A stretch of DNA of 64,000 bases from Cenococcum geophilum 1.58 (GCA_001692895.1 KV748197.1:1927813-1991812), one strand, 5' to 3'; positions 10,728-23,424 are shown, counted from the first letter of the stretch. The notes: generated by a model not told the origin, from the sequence alone. A program made the numbers and translations.

Positions 10728-11609
10728 CTGGATTTGGTGTTCTCTCTGGAGAATACAGATACTATCGCAGCGGCTTAAACTTCACATCTAAAAGTTTTAT
10801 TGGCAGAAGACATCTAAATCGAACGGTCAGTTATGGAGGTTCATCTACTGGGCGACATGTTTGGAGTCAGAAAGTTTGAATGTTGAAACATTGTATACCA
10901 GATCCAAGACGTCTGGAACAATCTATCATTACCTGTGATTGAAGCGAAACTGTACCTGAACTTAAATCAAAGTCTTTTTTTGAGCGTGACAGAAGTCTTA
11001 TCAAAACGGACTAACCACACAATCCCAGTAAAAGCAAGTAAAAATATTCGCAAGAAAATTTGCAATACTGTTGCAGGCAGCTGTGAGGGAACTCTGATCT
11101 CGGAATATTTCGTAGTGAAAATGCAGCACAGACAGGCAAATTCGATTTTATGAAGAAAGGAGCTTATAATTGTTTCGGGTGGGAGGGAGTCGTGCCAAGA
11201 ATCGCAACTGCGATTAGAGTCTGTCATGCCGACCCTTGTTTATGTAATTGCTTTGCTTCGATTACACAGCCCGTCGACTAGCAGTGCCTCGCAGCCAACT
11301 GCGGAAACAGTAGCCAGTAGCCGTGAGGTGTTATCGATTCGCCAACCAAAAGTTTTGGGAAAACGCGTGGGCCGGTCACACCGCTCTATGCAGGCAGAGA
11401 GGTTAATATTTCACACAAGGTTCCATGCCGCTAAATTGAGGTACAGTAATGGCAATAACTATATAATTACAAGAGGCGATTATAATTTAATTTTTACTAT
11501 AGTAAGTAGCTTTATAAGACTCATCTAGATTTTCTATATTACTAAAAATTAATAACAACCGTTTAATATTTAAAAATGTTTTAATTATATTTACTTTTTA
11601 ATTTAATAT
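10728..11609. other. intergenic region, promoter side of the C2H2 gene
   Basis: Balanced composition to about 11450, then AT-rich. Overlapping open frames on both strands (for example 10935-11153 plus and 10967-11227 minus, the latter with one hydrophobic stretch) are short and match nothing I know. No gene is called; the promoter of the minus-strand gene should lie here. Confidence 0.4.
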
Positions 11610-12020
11610 TTAGCTAGGTCGTCGAAATCGGACTCTGCACCTGTACGGGGTGACGGCTACCTGCTGGTCTTCGGGTTCAGCAGAGCCAACGCAGAGACGT
11701 CGCACAGCGTGCAGGTGGGAGGTGGTGGTCGTCGAGACGTTGGGGCGGTAATGAAAAGTTTTCACACGGGATGGTGAGATCTTGAAAGCTGCTGCTGTTG
11801 GTACCCCTTCACAGTAAATAGCTACTACGCTCCTATTTTTGAGCCTACCTATACACTCCTCATAGATACGAGACGGATTCCAACGTTCCCCGACCCTCAA
11901 TTGAAAGCATCGACGACCTCGCATCGACGAACGAGCAAACGAGCAAACAAACAAATATACACCCTTTCCCAACCCCCAGGGCGATCGCCCGCGGAGCATG
12001 CGGTCACTCGCCGTCTGCAC
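11610..12020 (-). repeat. better-preserved copy of a repeat of unknown type, open frame on minus strand
   Basis: Balanced-composition block between AT-rich flanks, partly duplicated in inverted, mutated form at 2041-2206. The minus strand is open for about 136 codons (rich in Arg, starting MQTASDRMLRG), but no domain is recognisable and the frame may be chance. The right border at about 12021 abuts an internally truncated chromovirus piece. It could be a fragment of a longer repeat or a captured gene piece. Confidence 0.5.
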
Positions 12021-12021
12021 C

Positions 12022-12807
12022 GCAGTATAGATAATAAAGTAACGATAAATAGGAGAATTTTTATATATGGCTAGATAAGCACGTTATACTAAAATAGTAA
12101 ATTATTTATTAATTCTTATTTAATGTCTAAGGTTTCTAGGCTCTACTGCGTAGAGATACAAAGGCCGATTTTATAGAGCCTAAAATAGTAAATTATATAG
12201 AGGTATATAGAATATATTAAGGGAGCCTTAATTATAACCTTAAAGGATCTAGAGGAATAAGCTAAAGGCTAACGTATTCGGTAGGCAAGTGGCCACCGCA
12301 AGCATTTGGCCACCCCAAAAACTTACTAAAAAACCCAAAAATCGTTCTTTAATATCTTAACAACGGCTTAAAAAATTATTATAAAAAATTATAATTAGAC
12401 TCTCACACTTACTTTAAGACCTCTATTAGAGTTTTAGAGTAATTAGTTAAGCCGTTATAAATATATTAAGATTTAGCTCTTAAATTTAAGCCTAACTATT
12501 ATATCTTAAGAACCACTTATTAAATTACTTTAAAACTTTAATAGAGATCTTAAAATAGGCGGGAAAGTCTAAATTTAAATTTATATAATTTATTATTAAA
12601 CCGTTGTTAAGATATCAAAACCCGATTTTTGGGTTTTTTGGTGCGGTGGCCACATGCTTGCGGTGGCCACTTGCTTACCGAACACGTTAGAGAAAGTAAT
12701 AGTATATCTTGATATTAGCAGGTAAGGTAGTATTATTTAGATTACTAAGATATATATATAAGCTTGAAGAGAATAATAAGCCTAAAGTTGACCTAAAATA
12801 CCTAGTA
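12022..12807 (+). mobile_element. chromovirus fragment, left part (broken)
   Basis: Matches the interior of the chromovirus at 46723-54523, around 49376-49640 (end of gag). It starts abruptly next to the 11.6-12.0 kb repeat and has no LTR. It is interrupted by a 412-bp fold-back MITE (12274-12685) and a short insertion near 12089-12195 that lies between two copies of CTAAAATAGTAAATTA. It resumes at 42625 after Gypsy A. A very old, broken piece, probably the oldest layer of the nest. Confidence 0.65.
12274..12685. mobile_element. fold-back MITE with long terminal inverted repeats
   Basis: Ends GT(A/G)TTCGGTA(A/G)GCAAG are inverted repeats over at least 40 bp, including two GTGGCCACCGCAAGC-type blocks on each side. 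Partial pairing continues inward (GATATCTTAACAACGG on both arms). No coding capacity. The target duplication is unclear (TAAC / GTTA flanks), so the superfamily is not assigned. Confidence 0.7.
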
Positions 12808-13528
12808 TACCATATATAACGGCGCTGGGCGCGTTACCTGCCAAATTCTGCTATAATACTGCCAATATTCTACCTACCCTATAATTATCTCGCTCACTAT
12901 TAGCGCCTTAGCGGTTATTTTATATATTTATTTATATTGTCCTAGCGACCCCTTTTCCTTTTCCTTTTCCTTAGCCTAGTATTTTTATAATATAGCATTT
13001 GTTTAAGCTTTTTAATTTAGAGGCGTTTATTTAAGCTGTAACATTATACTAAGCTTACCTTTATATTGCCTAGAAAGGCCTTAAAAATATCCTACCCTAA
13101 AAAGACCGTTTTTTATAATAATGCGTTAACGCGTTATATTTAAACACTAAAAGTTACTTACCTTATACTCTATCACGGGACGGGGGCAGTAGCTACAAAG
13201 CGTATGTATTCAAGGAGTCTATAAGACGTTACGCGATCGATCATAAGGGTCAAGGGCGTAAGGAGGTGATATACCTACGCGTAGCTGACATAAGCTATAC
13301 GCGAGGTGTACGCGAGAGCACGGGGCTCTCCTATAGAGGCCCCTNCGGTAGGGTTCCGTNACACTACCCCCCCTCTTATAGAGGCGGAGCTCCGGCGACG
13401 CTGTGGTTACTATATACATGTAGAAGGGACACTTAAGGTATAGAAAAGAAAAAAAGGGGGGTATCGCTAAAGGCTTAAAACAACGTTATATAATAGGGCT
13501 TGGCATCTAAGAATCCAACTAATTAGAT

Positions 13529-13551
13529 AACTTTAACCGCCGGTTAAAGTT
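13529..13551. repeat. conserved hairpin motif in Gypsy B 3' region
   Basis: Perfect inverted repeat: arm AACTTTAACCG, one C, then arm CGGTTAAAGTT. It lies about 165 bp inside the 3' LTR side of Gypsy B. The same motif in matching context occurs in Gypsy A and Gypsy C. Confidence 0.75.
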
Positions 13552-16500
13552 CCTAGACATCTTAACGATATTCCGGTCACGTGATCGCACTTTACCGCAA
13601 TTTAACGGCAATTTAACGGCAATTTACCCTTACGTGGTAATGTATAACGGTTTAACTCTATAAGGGCTCCTATAGAGGATTAGGTATAAAGTCTCTGCTT
13701 AGGCCTAGTTTCTATAGGTTCGCGTAGTAAAAGTCGCTAATTAGATCCTTTACATTTTTAAAGTCTTCCTATAGTTGCCATTCTGGCTAATTTATGTCGA
13801 ATCCTATATATATAGCTCTATAGTAGAGCCGTCGTCCTCTGCCTTTACTAAAGTATTTAGAGTTAATAATTTATTTAACGGTCCACTCCTTATAGTTTTC
13901 GTCTTCGTTCTTATCTTAGATTAGTACTAGTAGGGGTTTAAGCTATATCTGCCCTAGTAAAGGGTTAGGCTAATAGAGGTATAGTAGCTATAGGTAAAAT
14001 ACGGGCTATATCCCGTAGGTAGCTAGGGCAGGCGGAAGTTCTAGCTTATATACGGCTCCCCTATTAATAACTTGTTTAATTAAATAGGGGCCGAGGTTCT
14101 TATAATTAAGTGACTTTATAGGCCTCTGCGTAGAGATATTATATATATTTAGCCATACCTAGTCGCCAACACACATCTCCGGTGGTGGCGTTCTATAACA
14201 GTCGGCGAAGTAAGCCTACTTTGCTTAAGCCCAGGCCATTTCTCCCTTATAGTAGTCGAGTAGATTTTTTATACGGTCTGCATACTAGTTAGCAAGTAGC
14301 ATCTTAAGGTGTTTTCCATATAGCAGTTTCTTATTAATAGGTTCTAGTAGCTCTATGCTAGATTAGGGGTAATAACCCTTATTTACGAAGAACGGGGTAA
14401 GTCCTGTAGTGGTTAAGACGTAATTATTCGCTGCGAATTTACCTAGTAGGAGGTAATCTACCCAGTTATCTTAACTATAGGCAACTACCTATTGTAGATA
14501 CGCTTTTATGCTGGCATTAGCGTTTTCCAATTACCCAGCAGTTTTATAGTAAAAGGATATAGACATCTTAACGGAGATACTAAGGTGTTAGTAGATTTGT
14601 CTCTATATATTAGAGTTAAATTATATACCTCGGTCGGACGTAATTAAGTTAGGTAACCTATATAGTTAGTAAACTTCGCAAAGGAAGGCGTTAGTAACGT
14701 CGCTAACGGCTACACCTTTAGTTAGGACGTAGTGGCGCTCTTTTATAAGTCGGCATATTATTATAAGGATATTCTTATAGGTACGGCCGTGTCGTTTATA
14801 GGGTAGTAGGTTAACAATAAAATCTATAGTAATATCTGCCCATCGTTATATAGGTACTAGTAGAGGGTACAGTAGTCCTTAGTACTTTATATTAAAGGCC
14901 TTAGCGCGCTTATAACTATAATAGGCGCCTATAAAGCGTTTAACTAAGTCTATTATTTTTAGCCAGAAGTAGTATCGGCTAAAAAGCTTATAGGTTCCTC
15001 CTCTGCCTAGGTGGCCGCTTAATCAGAGGTCGTAGGCCATTTAGATTAGTTGCCGTTATAGATTTTCTAAGTTAGGGATAAATAGGCGGCCTCTATAATA
15101 GAGCCTGTTCTCTTTTACTTCTAAGGCTGCTATATTAATCTAGCCTAAGCTTTAGAGGTTAGTAGGCAGCGTATGGGCGCCGGCGGTCTTTACGGTAATA
15201 AGTTAATATAGTAATAGGTCGACAGAGGCGTTATATGCCATAGTAATAAGCTTATTAATTTTAGGAGGTAACTCTAGTTCTATGGTATAAAGCTAGGGTA
15301 CAGTTGGCTCTATTATAGGTAGTATACCTAGGGCTAAATTTCGTGCTTTTAGGATTATCTATTATTGGAACTAATTATAGGGGTTATTTTTAGACTAAGG
15401 AAGGTCTTACGGGCGGCGTATTAGGCTATTAGGCTTAGTACCTTATACTCCTAGTCTATATATAATTTTAAAGTTAAAACTAGAGAGGAACTTATTTTAA
15501 CATACTTGGCATTAGTTTAGCTACTTTATAGTTATAAAGTACTCAAGGTTATAATAGTCCGTAAGGACTTTAGTTGGCTAGTTAGGCTCTGCTAAGGAGA
15601 GTTCTAATTAGAATTCTTTAAACGCTTATACAATTGTAAGGAGTTCTTTATTATAGATCTTATAGTTATACTCTTATAGTATAAGCTTAGACGAGTAGAA
15701 TGCGACTAGGTAAAGGAGACCGTTATTACCCATCTAGGAGAGGACGCCTACATTAACGTGGTCTAAGGAGTCGGTTTTAAGGTAGAGTTATNATCCTNGT
15801 ATAAAGTGNGCTAGGATAGGTGCTTTAGTAAAGGCATTTTTAAGGTCTTAGAACGCCTTCTTATATTTAGGCGTCTAGGTAAAGCGTAGGTACGTTTTTC
15901 TTCCTTTTATAAAAAGGCCCTTTGTTTGCATTATTGCTATAAGTAGTGCTACTACGCCTAAGAAGTTGTATATAAATTTCTAATAGAAGTTAGTAAAACT
16001 AAGGAAGGCTTATACGTCCTTAATACAGTTAGGGGCTTGTTATTTAGTAATTATATATACCTTCTTAGGGTCTATACGGACACCCTTAGTAGTAACAATT
16101 AGTTTAAGATATTTTACTTCTGTTACTAAGAATTCGTATTTCTTTAAATTAATATAAAGTCCTGCGTCCCTAAGGCGCTATAGGACCTTTTAAACGTGTT
16201 TAGTATGCTTAAAGGGGTTATCGCTATAAATAAGTATGTCGTCTAGGTACGCAGAGCAGAAGTCATTAAGGTAGTCCCGTAAGGCGTTATTAATATAGCT
16301 TTAGAAGGTGCCTGGGCCGTTATATATACTAAAGGGTATAACGGTATATTTAAATTAGCCGAAGCGTAATGCGAATGCGGTTTTCTATTTATTACCTTCC
16401 CGTATTTAGAGATAGTTAAAGGCGGCGATAATATTAAGCTTAGTATAGATTTTAGCTTAACTAAGCCGCTTAAGGGTCTCACGTATAAGCGGTACTAGGT

Positions 16501-18486
16501 ATTAGTTTTTAATTATAATAGCGTTAAGTCCTTTATAGTTAACATAGAATCGGATACCTCTTCTTAGCTTCTTAACAAGAAGGATAGGGGCGGCTGCTAG
16601 TAATATGCTGGGACGAATAAATCCTTTATTAAGGTGCTTATTAATATACTTTTTTATAACTAGTAGTTCGTCTTTTAATATTAGGTAGGGTCTCTTATAA
16701 GGTAGCATTTTTCCTTATTTAATATTAATAGCATAGTTATTAGGTCAATATAGGGGGAGTATATCTACGCTCTTTTATAAGCATATATTAGTAAAGTTGT
16801 AGTACCTCTTAGGGAGGAGCTTATAGAGTTCTTCGTTGGTAAGTCCTTTTTTAAGCTTTATAAACTTCTTAAAGTCTAAAGGTAAAAGTCTGTAAAGTTC
16901 TGTAGGGGCGTCATCTTCTAAAAGGTTAACTATGTCTATCCTATTACTATAGAGGACATAGTCTTATTCTTTATTAAGCTTATATAGTTATAATCGGGAA
17001 GCTATAGCAACGGTCTAGCCTTTCTTATATGCTATACGGTAGAAGGCCAGGGCACTTATATAGTAGTAGTTAGTTATAGGTAGAGTAATAAGGGGTTCCT
17101 TAGGTTAATATCCTAGGGAGTAAATAGAGGCGGCTAGGCCATGCCCTAGGCAAGTCTCTCTATAGTATTTAGAGTTAAAGGTTACTTCTCTCTTCTTNTA
17201 GTTAATNGTNGGGTTNTATTATTTAAGCTAGTTTATTNTAAGGATAATAGGGTAGTTAGTAAGTAGTATAATATAGGCCTAGAGTTCTTCCTAGTGCCTA
17301 TTTATATCTAGGTGGAGTTATACTATATAGGTAATCTTTTATACGGTATAATTACCGTTAGCGAGTTATAGGGCGCGGGCTTTAGTAAGGGGTAAGGTAG
17401 ATAGGTTATAAGTACACACGAATTAGGTATCTATAAATTTATTAGTAGCTCTACAATTAATTATAGAACGGCTTTTGTATTGTTTTTTTAGCAGTAGTTC
17501 CTATTATAGGTAAAACTATCTATTTCCGTCTATTTATCTTTATAGAGTTATTTATTAAGCAAGCCAATATATAAATCCCTCCGTCGTTAGGGCGTCCTAA
17601 CCCGCGACTTAAGGCTAGGACTTGGCGTTTTCTACTTCCATATCCGACTCTACCGCTATTACTATATCTTCGTCTTATATGGTAATAGCGTATAGTAACG
17701 TATTTGGTGTTTAGGGTATTAGGTTAGGTATTAGGCGGCGGCTACTAAACCTAGCCATTGGGCAGTTTAGGTTATCGCGATAATAGCCTTTTTAATGGCA
17801 TCTATAGCAGCGTCCTAGTTTTTAGAGTAGCTTGCGCTCTCCATCTAGGAGTTTTTATGGGAAGGTTAGTATAGAGAAATCGATATTAGTTCCAGTAGTA
17901 CTTAAGGTAATAGGCGTTAGTGGCTTAGTATATGTGGGTTTAGTAGGCCCAGAGGGCTTTTATAGAGAGGTCTTTAGGCAAGGGTTAGCAGTAGCAATTT
18001 AATTTAGTTATTGTTCGATCTTTTATAGAGCTGCTACTATATTATAAACATCGTTGTAGTTATAGCTGGCGGCTGCGTAACTAAGGTAATAAGTAACTTT
18101 TTTAAGGAGGTTCTCCTAGTCTTTAGTATTGTCTTGGGTAAGGGCTCCGGTATATTTCTAGAATTTAATATAGAATTTATTAAATAATTTAGTAGGGCTT
18201 ATCTTTAGGGCACGTAGTTTAGCTTGGTTAGTGGCTAGTAGATTATAGTTATAGTATATTAGGTCAAGATTATTAAGGACTTTTTAGTGGGACTGCTACT
18301 TTTAGGGGCTACTAGTCTCCTATTAGGCGAAGAGTCTATTAAATAGTATACCCTTTATTCGCCCGATAATGTACCCAATCTTAGTATCTTCTATAGGAAA
18401 AAGGTAGGCGCTCTAAGTTAGTTTCTCGCGGATTTATATCTTCTAGTAGCTGTATTCCTTGCAGTCTCCCTAGAAGACTAGGGGAT

Positions 18487-20167
18487 TGTCACAGCGACTC
18501 AGTCAATCGAGGCACGAGCGCCGTAGAACGTATGCAAGCCTGTACAATTGGTAGTCTATTGACCCGGATATCAAGATGAGGAGAAGAAGAAGGTCGTGGA
18601 AAGGACACGTCTATATACATGGAGCCAAGACGTAAGCGAACCCCCCTGGCTAGGCCCTATCCAGGTTACGCGCGTCAGTGCCGTAACATTACCCCCCCCT
18701 TCAAAAAAGCTTGCCCTCAAGCTTTATTCTTAGGTGCTTGTCTTCTACCTCTTGTACAGTTGTAGTTATTTGCTGCAGGTGGGGCAGCAGTAGTCGATGA
18801 GATGCTGCAGGCAGAGCAGCGAGTGTTAGTTAGAATGCTGCAGGCAGAGCAGCGAGGGTCGATCGTAGTGCTGCGGGCGTAGCAGCAGAAGTCAATTGTG
18901 GTACTGCAGGCAGGAGCAGTAGTGGTCGAATTAAGGTTTAGCTGCAGGTAGGAGCAGCTGTGTTCGGGTGTAATGCTGCAGGCAGAGCAGCGGAAGTCGA
19001 TAGTGGTCGAGCATAGAGCTCGTCTATCGGTTGTCTTGTGATAGCAGGTCGAACGTAGAGCTCGGGCTATCGATTGATTGGTTTGTAGCAGTACGATGCA
19101 AGCGAAAGTCGTGGATCGCAGGCGTAACGGCACGATCGTACGGTCAGAAGACTGTAGGCGTATCGGCACAGTTGTAGTCAGGTCGTAGTAGCAGGCGTAT
19201 TGGCGCTACTGTTGTCGAGTATATGGATCGTATGCATATCGGCACGATCGGTAGTCAATAGCAGAGTGATGCTAGCGTTGATAGTCCTGGTGATTTCGTT
19301 CCTCGCAGCTCGTACAACTCAGTATCAGTTGGGGTCGTTCTTCGCAGCCAGTGTATAGTACTAGTCTCAGTATTAACCGATTTCGTTCCTCACAGTATAC
19401 GTAGCTCAGTATCCATTAAAAAGGACTATTTAGGTAGCAGTACGGTGCAAGCGTCCGATAGAGACGTACGGTGGTCGTTTAAAGGGTCGTCGTTCGATCG
19501 ATCGATTGGTCGGTAGGTGTACGCGTTTAGTTGACAGATATACGCGTTGCTCGGTCGGTCGACGAGATCGTACGGTTGGAAAGAGGTTACCGCTCGGCAC
19601 GTGCTTCCCCATAGCATAGGCGGCCGTTTGGTAGAGAGAAAAGAAAAAAAGAAGAGAACATGAGGGAGGGTACCTATAAGTGTAGGGATTCCATACCCAG
19701 CCACCACAGGACCACGGTGAGTGTGTCTACGATTGTAGAACTTCGATGATTCCTACGATTGTAGGGCTTTAATGACAATAACAATGATTCCTGCTTTGTC
19801 TTAGAGTATGCATCTCCTGCCTTCTTTGTTATAGGAGTTAGGCTCTCCTTCCTTCCTTTGCCTGCTAGTATATAGGGCTCCGTCACCCATTAACTACCCT
19901 AGGCCACAGGGCTTCTTTGACCTGGGATACAACAGCCTGCGATCGGTTGAGGGATCTTGATATAATGTCACAGCGACTTAGTTAATCGAGGCACGAGCGC
20001 CGTAGAACGTATGCAAGCCTGTACAATTGGTAGTCTATTGACCCGGATATNAAGATGAGGAGAAGAAGAAGGTCGTGGAAAGGACACGTCTATATATATG
20101 GAGCCAAGACGTAAGCGAACCCCCCTGGCTAGGCCCTATCCAGGTTACGCGCGTCAGTGCCGTAACA
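18487..20167 (-). mobile_element. short non-autonomous LTR element D inside Gypsy B
   Basis: Two 202-bp LTRs (18487-18688 and 19966-20167), TGTCACAGCGACT start and GCCGTAACA end, target duplication GGGAT (18482-18486 and 20168-20172). They differ by about three transitions and one N, so it is the youngest or one of the youngest insertions here. A C-rich tract after the left LTR marks minus orientation. The 1.28-kb interior has no gag or pol. It holds repeats of GCTGCAGGCAGAGCAGCG-type units at about 18770-19010 that give a Cys-Ser-Ala-Cys-Ser pattern on the minus strand (open 19169-18717). The LTR start and the tract next to it resemble Gypsy C, a possible source of proteins. It fits a TRIM/SMART-like class. 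Confidence 0.85.
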
Positions 20168-22018
20168 GGGATTAGGGTAGCATGCATTAAACTCTACGGT
20201 GGCAGTTTAGGTCTAATTATTATAGCTTTTATTATCGCTGCTTTAGTAGGGGTTCTTATTAGGTAAAGCTATTTAGTGCTAGCCCTCTATTAAGTATTAA
20301 GTAGGTAAAGTTGCCAGGGGCGTAGAGACTTAGGTGGCGTTATATATAGTAGAGAGGTATCTGGCGTTGTTACAAATATACTTATTAAGCTAAGATTATA
20401 GGTATTTAATTATGCCTTCTCTTTTAGTGACCGTAGCGATTAGTGTAATCTCAGCCTTCTTTAACTATTAGATATCGCGTTTAGACACGCGGAGGTCGTC
20501 TTTAGTTTCTTAACGTGTGTTGTTGGCGAGCGCCTCACAAGCTTATAGGTCTTGGATGATATTACGATCTTAGGCAGCACGCATTTTAGCTTATGTAAGC
20601 TTTAGGTAGTAGTTCTATAGAAGGCGGTAGTATTTATTAGGGTCTCATGCTACCATTTTTATAAATGTCTTAACGTCTTATATTTCGATTTTAATAGGTA
20701 GTAGCCCTTCTGTTTGCTTATCCGTAGTTATATAGTTAATAAAAGATAAGATATTATTGGTGTCCGTCTCTTTAGGGGTTAAGGCTAGGGCTAATAAATC
20801 GAATTCTCCTGGGATTAATTGGCGTCGTAAGTTAAGTATAGGTATTAGATTGTTCTTTAGGTTTAATATAGTAGCTAGTAAGGGATATTATCTTACTATT
20901 ATAGGTTCCTTAGAAGTATAAAGTAAGGTAATTCGTAGATACGCTACTTCTAGTAGCGCCTGCAGTATTACAGAGACGTAGAATTGGTCGTAGGCTAAGC
21001 GTTGGTAGTAAAAAAGGCGCAACGTAATGTTATGGGACGGGGGCAGTAGCTACAAAGCGTATGTATTCGAGGAGTCTATAAGACGTTGCGCGATCGATCG
21101 TAAGGGTCGAGGGCGTAAGGAGGTGATATACCTACGCGTAGCTGACATAAGCTGTATGCGAGGTGTACGTAAGAGCACGGGGCTCTCCTATAGAGGCCCC
21201 TGCGGTGGGGTTCCGTAACATACTCCCTGGGAAGGCCCTAATAATATCCCACTTTATAGGCTAGACTGTACTTAACCTATATCCTTAAAAGACCCCTAGA
21301 ATTAAAACTAAATTATATAATTTTAATAAACTATAGGAAGCTAATAATGGCATCTAAAGTAAGCTTATTTAAGAGAACTGCCTTTACTTAAGAGGAATCT
21401 AAAATCTAGCTAGGATTAGGAATTAAAGATAATAATAATGCTATAGACATATATAAGCAGATTCGCGCCCTTATAGCTAGCTAAAAAGCTAATTATCTTA
21501 AAGTAAATTATATATAAAAGACCCTATAAGAGATTATAGAAAGCCTTATAGCCCTATAAAATAGCCTAAACCCCCCCTTTTAAAGTCCTAGCTAACCTAT
21601 TTACTCCACTAAATATAATATACTAGGGAGTGCGGATATAATAATAAAGTAATTAAAGTTTATTAAGCTCCCTAATCCTTTACCATTATTTAATAAAATA
21701 AACCCTATCTTTAAGAATTAGAGGATTTAAATATAAGAAAAACTCCGTGTTAATAATAACTATTTCTTCTCTAAAGAAGCTAAAATACTCTACTTCTTTA
21801 ATTAAACTACTAGAAGTGCCTAATATTACCTTTAAGCTAAGTATAAGGATAGCTTCCTTACCTAGTTTATATTTACTAGTAAAACACTATAGTACTTAGC
21901 TACTATTTATATTAACTTAAATAAAGTATAAGATACCTATTATAACTATAATCGCCTAATAATAAAATTAAACTAACCCTTTACTAAAATTTAGATTTAA
22001 TTCTTATATTTTATTAGA

Positions 22019-22201
22019 TATTATAGCGACTAAGTTAATTAAGGTATGAGCGCCGTAAAGAACGTATGCAAGCCTATATAATTAGTAGTCTATAGACTTG
22101 GATATTAAGATAAGGAGCAGAAGGTGGAAAAGGACACGTCTATATACATATACCAAGGCTTAAGCGAGCCCCCTAACTAGATCCGTTACAATGCCGTAAC
22201 A
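22019..22201 (+). mobile_element. solo LTR of the D-type family in Gypsy A gag
   Basis: 183 bp, 5-bp target duplication TTAGA (22014-22018 and 22202-22206). It matches the reverse-oriented solo LTR at 6157-6339 along its length and is more decayed than the LTRs of element D. Confidence 0.85.
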
Positions 22202-22869
22202 TTAGAGAAGGCTAGGTCCCCCTTAAAAACTACTAATTAGACCTATATAATAAACTAATAGTTAGGCTATAAGAGAAGATTGCTATAACCTTAAACAACC
22301 TACTAACCTATAAAAGACTTATAGCTCGCTACCTATTATTAAATTTAAAACTTAAGTAAATTAATACCCACTCTAATTAGTAGAAACGACCCTATAGTAA
22401 TTAAAACGTATTAGCTATACCTATAGGAGCTAAAGTAGGAAGATAAGCTATAACTGCTCTTATGCTAAAAGTAGTTATAACTATAAACTATAATCCTTAC
22501 CTAACTTACCGCGTACTACGTCCCTAACTAGTATATACTATAATACCCTAATTAACCCTACTACGGTTATATACTATAATTATAAAAAGGATAAATATTT
22601 TATTTTACCTTGCTTAGAACTAAAGGTTATAAGTAATATTAGGGAAATAGAGGAAGAAGAAACGTCTAATAAGTTAGAAAAAGAAGAACCCTAAAGGAAA
22701 ACTCCTCCCTAGGATACCCTATTAATTTTAAAAAGATTAACCTAAGTCAGCTAATAGGTAGTAAATACTTTACAACCCTATATATAGTATCTTAGAATAG
22801 ATATAGAGTTAATACTACTGCCCTTATTAATACTAGAGTAAATAGCTTTACCTTTATAAATACTGCCTA

Positions 22870-22998
22870 TCCCTTAACCCGTTAGGGTCCTTCGAGAATT
22901 CGCTACTGGATTTAACTGGGCACCTGCATTGAACCGGGTTCTCCGATTGGCTGGTCCCTTATCGATAACCGTAGGACCCAAATCAACGGGTTAAGGGA
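22870..22998. mobile_element. 129-bp MITE with TA target duplication
   Basis: Terminal inverted repeats TCCCTTAACCCGTT / AACGGGTTAAGGGA with TA on both sides (22868-22869 and 22999-23000). GC-balanced and hardly mutated. Tc1-mariner-type by its TA target. It sits directly against the left end of T2, sharing one TA. Confidence 0.8.
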
Positions 22999-23424
22999 TA
23001 AGATCGGACCCCTAGTACTTAAACGGCCCCTAAGCTCAAACGCCCTACTAAAATCAAATTACCAACTTCCCCACCTAATTAATCTACCAATTCTTATTCA
23101 ATATAGCTTAAATTAAGTAATATAGTATAAGAAGTTCTTATTAAATATAAAAATAGTAAAAATTTGTCTATCTAAGAGTCTATACTAGCTTATAACGTCC
23201 TAGATTTAATTTTAAGCAATTATTTATATATGGAGCTTCTATAACGATTTGTATACTAATACTAGTAGCAATTAACCCCTATTTAAAAAGAGTTGCTTAT
23301 AAATTAGATTCTTAAATACATCGGCAAAATATGGTACCCTACCAATGGCCTCAATGGTTGGTGGTTGACGCAATTGGCGCGCAGTTGAGGGCATTTAGCA
23401 ACTCGACCGACTAGCCTATGTCGT

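Larger units (their letters stand above)
13171..21220 (-). mobile_element. Gypsy B, LTR retrotransposon inside Gypsy A (broken)
   Basis: LTRs of 193 bp each (13171-13363 and 21028-21220) share the GGGACGGGGGCAGTAG start and CCGTNACA/CCGTAACA end. Target duplication TACTC lies at 13166-13170 and 21221-21225. A C-rich tract right after the left LTR is the complement of the polypurine tract, so it reads on the minus strand: gag towards 20200-21000, reverse transcriptase at about 16240-16710 (recognisable by IRPS, ILLVKK and F-x-V-x-Y-K-x-L-N motifs), and integrase towards 14700-15000. It contains short LTR element D. Without D it is about 6.4 kb. Many breaks. Confidence 0.85.

Noticed and set aside
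10457-10879. 140-codon plus-strand frame opposite the C2H2 gene 5' region
   Set aside because: It overlaps coding-like minus-strand sequence, starts inside the other gene and shows no domain.
12089-12195. Short insertion between two copies of CTAAAATAGTAAATTA
   Set aside because: The 16-bp direct repeat is longer than a normal target duplication and the inner inverted similarity is weak; could be a simple duplication.
13219-13419. Open frame in the Gypsy B left LTR (and its partner at 21027-21218)
   Set aside because: Lies within LTR sequence; both copies are LTR shadows.
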